Shown here: positions 10,582 to 18,108 of the stretch, in pieces
How positions within the stretch are numbered: position 1 is the stretch's first letter
Layout of the letters: every line of letters starts with the position of its first letter
From: Paenibacillus sp. CF384
GTDB lineage: Bacteria; Bacillota; Bacilli; Paenibacillales; Paenibacillaceae
Reading direction: 5' to 3'
NCBI RefSeq assembly: GCF_900106745.1
Contig: NZ_FNNV01000003.1
Span: 310,001-374,000 of the forward strand
Length of the DNA: 64,000 bases
Position numbers and translations under genes: made by a program
Notes under the pieces: model-generated
Told to the model about the DNA's origin: nothing
Databases searched by the model: none
Seen by the model: only the letters and a program-made list of their open reading frames with translations

Positions 10582-10995
10582 ATGGTCATCGTTTCTGCGG
10601 AATTTGCCCGGTTGTGGATGAAGATGACGAAGGAATGGAAGTCGCATCTGGAGGAAGAACTGGCTCCCGGATTAACGGAAGGACAACTAAGTGTATTGGA
10701 GCTGCTGCTGGTGCATCAGCCGATGAAACCCTCGGATTTGCTCGGATACTTGGAGACGACACCCGCTGCTATAACGACGCTGCTTGACCGCATGGAGCGC
10801 GGCGGCCTCGTCGTGCGTAACCGGGATGAGAGTGATCGCCGTATCGTATGGGTAACCGTGACTGACAAAGGTCAGGTCGAAGCTGCTCGCGGTATCGCCA
10901 TTCGCGATGCGTACATCAGCGAAGCGCTTGACCGGATATCTTCCCATAATCAGCAGCTGCTGGTTTATCTGCTTGGTAAGGTAGCCAATTCGTAG
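10582..10995 (+). CDS. MarR-family transcriptional regulator
   Basis: A 137-residue winged-helix regulator. The recognition helix region reads TTPAAITTLLDRMERGGLV and the wing reads RNRDESDRRIVWVTVTDKG, both standard for MarR. Such proteins usually repress their own gene or a neighbour and let go on binding a phenolic ligand or on oxidation. ATG at 10582 was chosen over the GTG directly before it, because GAAGG is better placed for the ATG. There is no obvious partner gene: a terminator and a repeat tract follow, so the target is unknown. Confidence 0.88.
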   Translation: MVIVSAEFARLWMKMTKEWKSHLEEELAPGLTEGQLSVLELLLVHQPMKPSDLLGYLETTPAAITTLLDRMERGGLVVRNRDESDRRIVWVTVTDKGQVEAARGIAIRDAYISEALDRISSHNQQLLVYLLGKVANS

Positions 10996-11050
10996 GATGC
11001 GCTTATGCTAGATCGAACAAGGCAAGTCTGAGAAGACTGCTGTAATAGAA

Positions 11051-11106
11051 AAGGCCTGCACATCAGCAGATTCCGACGCGGAACCGCTGTGTACAGGCTT
11101 TTTTGT
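11051..11106 (+). terminator. Terminator of the MarR gene
   Basis: A GCCTG-ACA stem pairs with TGT-CAGGC with one mismatch, around a long loop, followed by six T residues. Confidence 0.7.
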
Positions 11107-11142
11107 TTATTTTGATAGAGGTTTGGTGGTGGGCTGCAGAGG

Positions 11143-11332
11143 AAATGTTGCAGAAAGTGCAACATTTGGAGCGTCAAAGTAGCTGTGAAGAGCAGAATGT
11201 TGCAAGAAATGCAACAATTCTACTAGCAAAGGGGGCTATAGGGGGGAATGGGTATGAAATGTTGCAAAAAGAGCAACATTTGCTTAAAACTTCTCTTTTT
11301 GCATGGAGAATGTTGCATGAAATGTAACATTC
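11143..11332. repeat. Four tandem-spaced palindromes with ATGTTGCA arms
   Basis: Four inverted repeats of about 25 bp lie at 11143-11167, 11195-11220, 11257-11281 and 11308-11332. Each has arms like AAATGTTGCA / TGCAACATTT around a 5-7 nt A-rich loop. Copies 1 and 3 are perfect; copies 2 and 4 have one change each. A half-site occurs again at 11482-11492. No convincing gene overlaps them. Confidence 0.85.
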
Positions 11333-11337
11333 TTGAA

Positions 11338-11459
11338 GCAGAGAAGCCGCCCCCGCAGAGAAGCCGCCCCCCGCAGAGAAGCCGCCCCCGCAGAGAAGCC
11401 GCCCCCCACAGAGTAGCCGCCATCCACAGAGTAGGCGCCATCCACAGAGTAGGCGCCCC
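11338..11459. repeat. 17/18-bp tandem repeat, seven units
   Basis: Seven head-to-tail units of 17 or 18 bp run from 11338. The first four read GCAGAGAAGCCGCCCCC(C). The last three drift to ACAGAGTAGCCGCCATCC-like sequence. The length difference is one C in the C-run, so any reading frame shifts from unit to unit. Short ORFs here are repeat translations, not supported genes. Confidence 0.85.
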
Positions 11460-11551
11460 AGCAGTAGATTAAACGAGCTAGGTGCAACATTCTAAAGCCT
11501 TCGAAAGTTATTAACTATGTCTGTTGTATTACTTACCTCTCATGAACGTAA

Positions 11552-11589
11552 GAAAAGTGGCTGTCCCGGAAATTCCGGTTCAGCCACTA
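11552..11589 (-). terminator. Terminator of the CapA operon (reverse strand)
   Basis: Read on the minus strand, AGTGGCTG pairs with CAGCCACT, with an inner CCGGAA/TTCCGG stem, then TTTTCT. It closes the four-gene reverse operon. Confidence 0.85.
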
Positions 11590-11597
11590 GGTTAAGT

Positions 11598-12941
11598 CTA
11601 TTGGTTTAGTCCGTCAGTCACCTGGAACGGCTTGCCTGACATGGATTTGAGCCGTTTCATGAGCTGGTTGTACATCTGTTTGAGTGTCGAGTAATCCGCC
11701 CCGGAGAGATCCTTAAGCGACTTGGAGGCAATAACCTGCTGCAGCGGAACAACATTATAGTTGGTCACGCCTTTGCTGGTTACTCGGTGGACCCAAGTAG
11801 GGAGGGCTTCGACATTCTGAATCGACGTTCTGCCTGTGGGGCCGTCTTTGTGAATGTTGACTCTGAAGACGACGCCGTAATCCTTCGAATCCCCGCGTTG
11901 ATTCGATATGAAATTACCCATGGAATAAATAATGAGTCCTTTTCTGACGGAACCGTCCGGTTCAGCCGCTTCAACAATCTCATAAGGCTGAACAACATGC
12001 GGGTGCGAGCCGGCAATGATGTCGGCACCGGCTGCGATCAGCTTGCGTGCCAGATTCTTCTGCGCGTCATTCGGCTGCGTCTGATATTCAATGCCGAAAT
12101 GCAGCACGACCGTTATGAAGTCAGCGCCGGCCTTGCGCAGCTTCGCGATGTCGCTGATGATTTTCGCTTCATCGATTAAGGATACCGCATACGGCTGATC
12201 TTTGGGCAGTGGAATGCCGTTCGTACCGTATGTGTAAGCGAGCAGCCCCATTGCGATGCCTTTGCGCTCTGCAATAACAATTCGGTCGGCTTCCGCCCGC
12301 GAGCGTGCCGTCCCTTTCGTTTCGAAGCCAAGCTCATCCAGCTTCTGAAGCGTCAGTGCGATGCCTTTGGCACCGCGATCAAGAGCATGATTGTTAGCTG
12401 TCGTAACGGTTGTAAAGCCGGCATACTTGAGCGCGTCCCCAAGCTCGGTCGGCGCATTAAAGCGCGGGTACCCGGAATAACCGAGCGACTTGCCCGCAAT
12501 CGGCGTTTCGAGATTGGCCAACGTCCAATCGCCTTGCTCGAGAATCGGCTTCATCGGCTTAAAGAAATGCTCGAAGTTATATTTCTTCGTTTTCTCGTTA
12601 TAGGCACCGGGAAGCTGCGGCATATGCATCATAATGTCACCGACAGCAACCCAAAGCGCATCAACCGACTTCTCAGGGGCTGGAGGCGTGCTCTCCGCGT
12701 CTGGATTATCAGGTTGGGATAAATTGGCGTCATCATTAGGAGATTGATTAGCGGTGTCCCCAGCGTTGTCTGGTGCCTGATCGGTTTCGGTTGTCGGCGG
12801 TTCCACTTTCGGAGGCGGCTCCTGCACCGTTTCCTGTTGATTGTCAGGATCAGGCTCCAAGTGCGGACCGCTCCCGCAGCTGCTTAGCAAGAACAGGGCG
12901 AGGACGAGTAAGCCGAGCAGCCCTAATTTGTGTCTATACAT
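11598..12941 (-). CDS. CapA-family lipoprotein (poly-gamma-glutamate capsule-type phosphoesterase)
   Basis: A 447-residue exported lipoprotein. The signal peptide ends in LLSSC with Cys22 as the lipidated residue. It is followed by a Pro/Asp/Glu/Thr-rich linker of about 90 residues and a PGA_cap (metallophosphatase-like) domain starting AVGDIMMH, with NLETP, ANNHALDRG, GSHPHVVQP and SMGNFISN. Family members take part in poly-gamma-glutamate synthesis or anchoring, or hydrolyse wall-related substrates. No capB/capC lies nearby, so capsule synthesis is not implied. The ATG at 12941 has AAGGAA upstream and starts 4 nt after the RluA stop. Confidence 0.9.
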   Translation of the reverse strand: MYRHKLGLLGLLVLALFLLSSCGSGPHLEPDPDNQQETVQEPPPKVEPPTTETDQAPDNAGDTANQSPNDDANLSQPDNPDAESTPPAPEKSVDALWVAVGDIMMHMPQLPGAYNEKTKKYNFEHFFKPMKPILEQGDWTLANLETPIAGKSLGYSGYPRFNAPTELGDALKYAGFTTVTTANNHALDRGAKGIALTLQKLDELGFETKGTARSRAEADRIVIAERKGIAMGLLAYTYGTNGIPLPKDQPYAVSLIDEAKIISDIAKLRKAGADFITVVLHFGIEYQTQPNDAQKNLARKLIAAGADIIAGSHPHVVQPYEIVEAAEPDGSVRKGLIIYSMGNFISNQRGDSKDYGVVFRVNIHKDGPTGRTSIQNVEALPTWVHRVTSKGVTNYNVVPLQQVIASKSLKDLSGADYSTLKQMYNQLMKRLKSMSGKPFQVTDGLNQ

Positions 12942-12945
12942 AGCT

Positions 12946-13695
12946 CTACATTCCTTCCAGCGGCAAGATTGAACGTGCCCGGATGAAATCGTCATCGCGA
13001 AACCGGCTCCATGGCTCCGTCTTCGGAGGCATGGCATGAATGGTTAGCCATTCTTTCGTTACGGGATGCGCTACTCCTATGGATGTCGACCATAATGCGA
13101 TATCTTGTTCGCCTTGAACGGCAGGAGCGCCGTATTTGCGGTCATAGACGAGCGGACAGCCGATTTCGGCCATCTGAGCTCTAATCTGATGCGAGCGTCC
13201 GGTAAGCAGCTTCACGGTAATAAGAGTGAGACCACCTTGTTTGGCGACAACCGCATAATCCAGTATGGCTTCTTTGGCGTCCGGAACCTGCTTCTTATGT
13301 ACGGTTACGATGTTTCTGCCGGCATCTTTACGCAGATAATGACGCAAGCGGCCGCTCGCCGCCGCAGGGGAGCCATGAACAACAGCTACATACAGCTTAT
13401 CGAATGAGCGGCTGCGAACAGACTCTGACAGGCGGGAAGCTGCTTTGGATGTCTTCGCAAAGAGCATGGCTCCGCCCACGGGACGGTCCAAGCGATGGAC
13501 TAGTCCGACATACACGTTGCCCGGTTTCTGATAGCGAGCCTTTAGGTCGTCTTTCAGCAGCGTGACCATATCCATTTCGCCCGTTTCATCCGCTTGTGAT
13601 AACAGTCCCGGAGGTTTAATGACGGCAAGCAGATGGTTGTCCTCATACAGCACAGGCAGAAGCGGGGCCGGGGCTGCAATCGGGTCATTCCCCAT
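12946..13695 (-). CDS. RluA-family pseudouridine synthase
   Basis: A 249-residue enzyme that isomerises uridine to pseudouridine in rRNA or tRNA. Motif HRLDRPVGG carries the catalytic Asp70. The later LLTGRSHQIRAQM block is the usual RluA motif. It lacks an N-terminal S4 domain, as in the RluC/RluD short relatives. Only 1 nt separates it from the upstream methyltransferase, so the two potential RNA-modifying enzymes are co-expressed. The target site is unknown. Confidence 0.9.
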   Translation of the reverse strand: MGNDPIAAPAPLLPVLYEDNHLLAVIKPPGLLSQADETGEMDMVTLLKDDLKARYQKPGNVYVGLVHRLDRPVGGAMLFAKTSKAASRLSESVRSRSFDKLYVAVVHGSPAAASGRLRHYLRKDAGRNIVTVHKKQVPDAKEAILDYAVVAKQGGLTLITVKLLTGRSHQIRAQMAEIGCPLVYDRKYGAPAVQGEQDIALWSTSIGVAHPVTKEWLTIHAMPPKTEPWSRFRDDDFIRARSILPLEGM

Positions 13696-13696
13696 C

Positions 13697-14563
13697 TTAC
13701 TTACCCTCCCAACGTCCCAAGATACCGCATGGTAGCGTTAGCCCGGATGCGGAGATAGGGATGCCGATCTCGCCGCAGTGGATGGAGCCGGTATGTTTAC
13801 GGCCAACCGTCATATGCAGCATATTGTGAAGAACGGTCGGTGACAGTCCTGTCGTATACGAATTCACTAGCACGAACAGAGGATTCTCCGTAAGGATCGT
13901 CGTACAGAACTCAAGGAACGGATAGAGATTCTGCTCCAGCTTCCAGGTTTCGCCGTTTGGTCCGCGACCGTAGGAAGGCGGATCCATAATGATGGCATCG
14001 TACTTGCTGCCGCGGCGCTGCTCGCGCTGCACAAATTTAAATACATCATCGGTTATGTAACGAACAGGAGCTGTGCTGAGACCGGATAGCTCGGCATTTT
14101 CCTTGGCCCACTGCACCATTCCTTTAGCGGCATCGACATGGCACACTTCTGCCCCGGCTGCAGCTGCTGCCACAGTAGCTCCGCCAGTATAAGCAAACAA
14201 GTTCAGCACGCGGATAGGACGACCGGCTTTGCGGATCTTATCCATCATCCAGGTCCAGTTGACAGCCTGCTCCGGGAATAGTCCGGTATGTTTGAAACTA
14301 GTCGGTTTAATATGAAACTTTAGTTCGCCGTACGAGATAGACCAGCGATCCGGCATTTTCGTGCGGAATTCCCATTCTCCGCCGCCGGAGGAGCTGCGGT
14401 GATAGTGGCCATCGGCTGTTTTCCATAATCCAGATTCATTGGCGATCGGCCAAATTACTTGAGGATCTGGTCTGCGCAGCACGTAGCCGCCCCAGCGCTC
14501 AAGCTTCTCACCATTGCCGGTATCGAGTAGTTCGTAATCTTTCCATAAATCAGCGTTGTACAT
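13697..14563 (-). CDS. Class I SAM-dependent methyltransferase (rRNA cytosine methyltransferase-like)
   Basis: A 288-residue Rossmann methyltransferase. SAM-binding motif I reads VLNLFAYTGGAT and the catalytic motif reads DPPSYGRG, as in the RlmI/RlmK group that methylates 23S rRNA. It lacks the N-terminal PUA domain of RlmI. Its start overlaps the end of the response regulator gene by 14 bp, and the RluA gene follows after 1 nt. Substrate assignment is by family only. Confidence 0.85.
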   Translation of the reverse strand: MYNADLWKDYELLDTGNGEKLERWGGYVLRRPDPQVIWPIANESGLWKTADGHYHRSSSGGGEWEFRTKMPDRWSISYGELKFHIKPTSFKHTGLFPEQAVNWTWMMDKIRKAGRPIRVLNLFAYTGGATVAAAAAGAEVCHVDAAKGMVQWAKENAELSGLSTAPVRYITDDVFKFVQREQRRGSKYDAIIMDPPSYGRGPNGETWKLEQNLYPFLEFCTTILTENPLFVLVNSYTTGLSPTVLHNMLHMTVGRKHTGSIHCGEIGIPISASGLTLPCGILGRWEGK

Positions 14564-15287
14564 GTGTGTTGTAACCTTCCTTGGCGTTGAATTTGTAGCC
14601 TACTCCCCGAACGGTGACGATATAGATCGGGTTAGCAGGGTCGGGCTCGATTTTCTTGCGCAAATTGCTGACATGAACCATCAATGTACGAGTATCGCCC
14701 ATACTATCATGTCCCCAAACGATCGTGTACAGATCATCGAGTGCAAAAGCGCGGTTCGGTGTTTTGGCTAAGCGGACAAGAAGCTCGAACTCCTTAGCCG
14801 ATAGGAAGACTTCTTTGCTGCCCAGATGAACGGTCCGTGCAGGCAAATCAATTCGTAAACCATCGTATTCCAGCACTTCGCCTACAGCACGGTCAAACGA
14901 ATATTGACCGATTACAGATTGACGGCGCAGATGTGCTTTAACACGAGCGACAAGCTGACTTGGACTGAAAGGCTTGGTCATATAATCATCGCCGCCTACC
15001 GTAAGTCCATGTATAATGTCAGTATCATCGCTCATACAGCTTATGAACAATATGGGAACGTTGGAAATTGCTCGGATGTGCTTGCACACTTCGAAACCAT
15101 CCAGATTCTTGAGTGAGATGTCCAGCAGGATCATATCCGGCTTCAGCCCGGCTGCGAGCAGGACGGCATCTTCACCGTTGTCCGTCGTATGTACTTCAAA
15201 ACCTTCTCGTTCCATATATAAAGTAATCAGCTCGGTAATATCGGCTTCATCGTCAACGACAAGAATTTTGCTACCATTCATCTCCAT
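14550..15287 (-). CDS. OmpR/PhoB-family response regulator
   Basis: A 245-residue two-component regulator. The receiver domain has acidic pocket VVDDEAD, phospho-acceptor Asp56 (MILLDIS) and Lys in TKPF. It is followed by a winged-helix DNA-binding domain ending RTLMVHVSNLRKKIE and VRGVGYKF. The divergently transcribed kinase at 15362 is the obvious partner. It heads the reverse operon with the methyltransferase, RluA and CapA genes, so it may regulate its own operon. The 74-bp gap holds both promoters. Confidence 0.92.
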   Translation of the reverse strand: MEMNGSKILVVDDEADITELITLYMEREGFEVHTTDNGEDAVLLAAGLKPDMILLDISLKNLDGFEVCKHIRAISNVPILFISCMSDDTDIIHGLTVGGDDYMTKPFSPSQLVARVKAHLRRQSVIGQYSFDRAVGEVLEYDGLRIDLPARTVHLGSKEVFLSAKEFELLVRLAKTPNRAFALDDLYTIVWGHDSMGDTRTLMVHVSNLRKKIEPDPANPIYIVTVRGVGYKFNAKEGYNTHVQR

Positions 15288-15361
15288 CTTCCCCCTCTTC
15301 CTAGGCTATTATAGCGAATGGAGGGAGGGGTGAGCAATCAACGATTTTCCGGGAGGCTGCT

Positions 15362-17476
15362 ATGATTCGCCGATTATTCCGATCTTTAATCCTCATCTTG
15401 TTCCCCATGCTCCTGCTCGCAGGCTGCAGTGCCCCGAGCGGCGGGGAGAATCCTGCTGCGAAGCAAGGTGTGCTTGATCTTAGAAATTGGTCGTTTGACC
15501 GTGATGGCGAGCTCCCGTTGACCGGGGAGTGGACGTTCTTCAGCGGGATGCTGTTGAGCCCGGAGCTTGCGATGAAAGACAACGGCAAGCATGTAACGGT
15601 GCCGCGTTCCTGGAACAGCTATCCGGGAAACAGCGGGATTAAGAATGGACAAGGCTATGCGACCTATAAATTATCTGTACTCATCCAACCTACGGATCGC
15701 GTGCTGGCTGTGCGCGTACCGAATATTTTCAGCAGCTATAGGTTCTGGATCGACGGCAAGCTGCTTGCCGAGCAAGGCATAGTCGGGACTAGCAGAAGCA
15801 CATCGAAAGCACAGCAATTCCCGCGGATTGTTTCCTTTCATCCAGATGGCAAGCAGCAGCTTGATTTTGTCGTGCAGGTGTCCAACTTCCAGCATCGCAA
15901 AGGGGGCATTTGGGTTCCCTTCAAGATGGGCAACAGCGATACGCTCGTGGCGAATCAGATGAAAGCATCTGTCCAGGAGATCCTCATCCTAGGCAGTCTA
16001 TTAATCATTGGAATTTATCATATCGGTCTGTATGCGTTCCGCAGGCAGGAGCAATTTACGATTCATTTTGGCTTGCTATGCTTATTCATTGCCGCAAGAG
16101 CAGGCGTAACCGGCGAAAATTATATTTTACAGTTGATTCCGCTCTCGTGGGAGATTGGAATGAAGATCGAATATATTGCATTCTCGCTTAGCGCATTGGC
16201 GGGGTACTTGTACGTCTATCGGTTATTTCCGCTGGATGCCTCCAAGCGCGTCATCCCATTCGTAATCGGGATCGGTACGTTCTTGGTTGGATTCGTGCTG
16301 TTCACCCCGGCAATCGTGTACACGAAGCAAATCTCATGGTTTCAAATCTTCGTTGTAGCGGTGAGCATCTATACCTTAATCGTTCTAATTACGGCAAAGA
16401 TTCGCAAGCGGATCGGCTCTGCTTTTGTACTGACAGGGGTAGCGGTGTTCGTCGTAACGGTACTGAACGACATGCTGTTCTACAACGAGTGGTTTCTATA
16501 TGCACAGCTGATACCGCTGGGATTGTTCTTCTTCATGCTGATGCAGTCTTTTATTATTTCCAAAAGGTTCTCAAGCGCCATGTACCGCGCGGAGCATGTC
16601 TCAAGCGAGCTGAGGGAGCTGAATGCGCATTTGGAGGAGCGGATTGAAGAGCGGACGATGGAGCTGAGTGCGGCGAATGAATCGCTGGAGCAAACGAACC
16701 GAGTCTTGCATCGATCGGAATCGTCCAGAAGGCATTTGATGACGAATATCTCGCATGATTTGCGCACGCCGATTACCCTTCTGCAAGGGTATTTGGAAGC
16801 TTTTCAAGATGGAGTTGTCAAAACGGAGGAGCAGCAGCAGCGCTACTTGCGCATGATGCTAGGGAAGGTCGGCGGACTGAACAGGTTGATTCACGATTTG
16901 TTCGAGCTGACGAAGCTGGAGGCTGGACAGACGAGGTTCGACTTTGCGAACGTGCCGCTTGGTCACTGGATTCAACAGCTGCATGATCTTTACGAAATCG
17001 ATGTCGTAAGCAGCGGCATGCGGTTCAGATGCGATTTTCACAGTGCGCACTCCGAGCAGGAGGGACATGCCCATGAAATGGAGCAACAGAACCGCATCAT
17101 GCTGCGCCTGGATTTGCCGAGAATGGATCAAGTCATTGCAAATGTCATTTACAATGCGATCAAACATACGGAGAAGGGGGGCGAGATAGCGCTTTCTTTT
17201 TTCTTCGATGAGACAGCAAACCGGACGATCGTAACAGTTAGTGATACAGGCAGCGGAATTGAGGAAGAGCATTTGCCCTTTATTTTCGACCGGTTCTACA
17301 AGAAAGAAATTTCCAGGAACTCAGCAGAAGGCGGCAGCGGTTTGGGGCTCGCGATTGCCAAAGAAATTGTTGAAGCACATGGCGGCACAATCGGTGCTGT
17401 CAGTACCTTGGATAAAGGGACAATGATCTGGTTCGCGCTGCCTGCAACCCTACGAAGCGTTAGTCAGCTTGCCTGA
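15362..17476 (+). CDS. Sensor histidine kinase with 7TMR-DISM sensor
   Basis: A 704-residue membrane kinase. It starts with a lipoprotein-like signal peptide (LLLAGCS), followed by an extracellular beta-rich 7TMR-DISM extracellular domain (residues about 35-200), seven transmembrane helices (about 205-400), a coiled coil (about 410-455), HisKA with NISHDLRTP (His about 466) and HATPase with DTGSGI and GSGLGLAIAKEI. The extracellular domain type usually binds carbohydrates or other small ligands. It is divergent from its likely response regulator, and its last 17 bp overlap the convergent XRE gene. Confidence 0.92.
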   Translation: MIRRLFRSLILILFPMLLLAGCSAPSGGENPAAKQGVLDLRNWSFDRDGELPLTGEWTFFSGMLLSPELAMKDNGKHVTVPRSWNSYPGNSGIKNGQGYATYKLSVLIQPTDRVLAVRVPNIFSSYRFWIDGKLLAEQGIVGTSRSTSKAQQFPRIVSFHPDGKQQLDFVVQVSNFQHRKGGIWVPFKMGNSDTLVANQMKASVQEILILGSLLIIGIYHIGLYAFRRQEQFTIHFGLLCLFIAARAGVTGENYILQLIPLSWEIGMKIEYIAFSLSALAGYLYVYRLFPLDASKRVIPFVIGIGTFLVGFVLFTPAIVYTKQISWFQIFVVAVSIYTLIVLITAKIRKRIGSAFVLTGVAVFVVTVLNDMLFYNEWFLYAQLIPLGLFFFMLMQSFIISKRFSSAMYRAEHVSSELRELNAHLEERIEERTMELSAANESLEQTNRVLHRSESSRRHLMTNISHDLRTPITLLQGYLEAFQDGVVKTEEQQQRYLRMMLGKVGGLNRLIHDLFELTKLEAGQTRFDFANVPLGHWIQQLHDLYEIDVVSSGMRFRCDFHSAHSEQEGHAHEMEQQNRIMLRLDLPRMDQVIANVIYNAIKHTEKGGEIALSFFFDETANRTIVTVSDTGSGIEEEHLPFIFDRFYKKEISRNSAEGGSGLGLAIAKEIVEAHGGTIGAVSTLDKGTMIWFALPATLRSVSQLA

Positions 17477-17783
17477 TAACCGCCATCATTCGATCGATGG
17501 ATTGCTTTCGGCGTTCCTGATCCATGCCGTTTAGAATACGGATAATTTCGATCGCTTCAGGAGTTACAGGCGTTTCCGATCTTGCAGCCTCTCCGCCGAT
17601 AATGTAGTCCAGAGAGACGTTAAACAAAATGGCAAGCTTCTTTAACGTTTCGTAGACCGGCTGGCGGTTGTTAATTTCGTAATGACTGTAAGCAGAACGG
17701 GTAATGCCAATTTGCCTTGCGACTTCTTCTTGTGAAATATGCTTGCGAAGCCGCAATTCCCTTAATCGATCTCCCATCGTCAT
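17460..17783 (-). CDS. XRE-family transcriptional regulator
   Basis: A 107-residue protein with an N-terminal helix-turn-helix (SQEEVARQIGITRSAYSHYE) and a short C-terminal region for self-association, similar in layout to SinR/SlrR-like and phage-type repressors. ATG at 17783 was chosen because AAGGAG lies 8 nt upstream; the in-frame TTG at 17804 has no site. A near-consensus promoter upstream has a perfect dyad in its spacer, suggesting self-repression. The target set is unknown. Confidence 0.88.
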   Translation of the reverse strand: MTMGDRLRELRLRKHISQEEVARQIGITRSAYSHYEINNRQPVYETLKKLAILFNVSLDYIIGGEAARSETPVTPEAIEIIRILNGMDQERRKQSIDRMMAVIRQAD

Positions 17784-17857
17784 AGTTTCTAGCTCCTTAC
17801 TCAATCTTCACATCTAGTACTAGTGAAAAAGCTACACTTCGGCCCCACTAATAGTAA

Positions 17858-17885
17858 TTTATGATACAAAGTGTATCAGTGTCAA
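17858..17885 (-). promoter_or_regulatory. XRE promoter with dyad operator in the spacer
   Basis: On the minus strand, TTGACA (17885-17880) and CATAAA (17863-17858) are 16 bp apart. The perfect dyad GATACA-N3-TGTATC (17863-17877) fills most of the spacer, the position where a bound repressor blocks polymerase. Confidence 0.55.
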
Positions 17886-17960
17886 GTGTTAAGTATAGAA
17901 ACGTTAATAATTAAGTATTGAAAACCGATCTGCGGGAGCGTACAATGAGGTTGTTGGTAG

Positions 17961-17972
17961 TTGTACGTACAA
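17961..17972. promoter_or_regulatory. AraR-like operator, perfect palindrome
   Basis: TTGTACGTACAA is a 12-bp perfect palindrome and matches the core of the AraR box known from Bacillus arabinose operons. It lies upstream of the araA promoter. Confidence 0.7.
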
Positions 17973-18003
17973 GTTATTGGCTGTACATAGTCGGATATTG
18001 GGC

Positions 18004-18031
18004 TTGAATTAGGCTTAAATGTCTGTATAAG
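18004..18031 (+). promoter_or_regulatory. araA promoter
   Basis: TTGAAT (18004-18009) and TATAAG (18026-18031) are spaced 16 bp apart, between the two AraR-like sites. Confidence 0.55.
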
Positions 18032-18060
18032 GACCGATATGCTGCTTGAATTTGCTATCA

Positions 18061-18072
18061 TGTTCGTACAAG
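18061..18072. promoter_or_regulatory. Second, weaker AraR-like site
   Basis: TGTTCGTACAAG keeps one good half (CGTACAA) of the palindrome seen 100 bp upstream. A pair of sites about 100 bp apart, flanking the promoter, would allow cooperative looping as known for AraR. Confidence 0.5.
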
Positions 18073-18108
18073 TTAATTTCATTCCGAATCCTGAGGAGGA
18101 GTATTCAC

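Noticed and set aside
11143..11332. CRISPR-like pattern: four 25-bp repeats with 27-36-bp gaps
   Set aside because: Each repeat is itself a hairpin with a variable loop, gap lengths are irregular, copies differ, and there are no cas genes.
11223..11490. Gly/Ala-rich ORFs over the 17/18-bp repeat
   Set aside because: The unit length alternates, so the frame shifts between units, and no ribosome site supports either strand.
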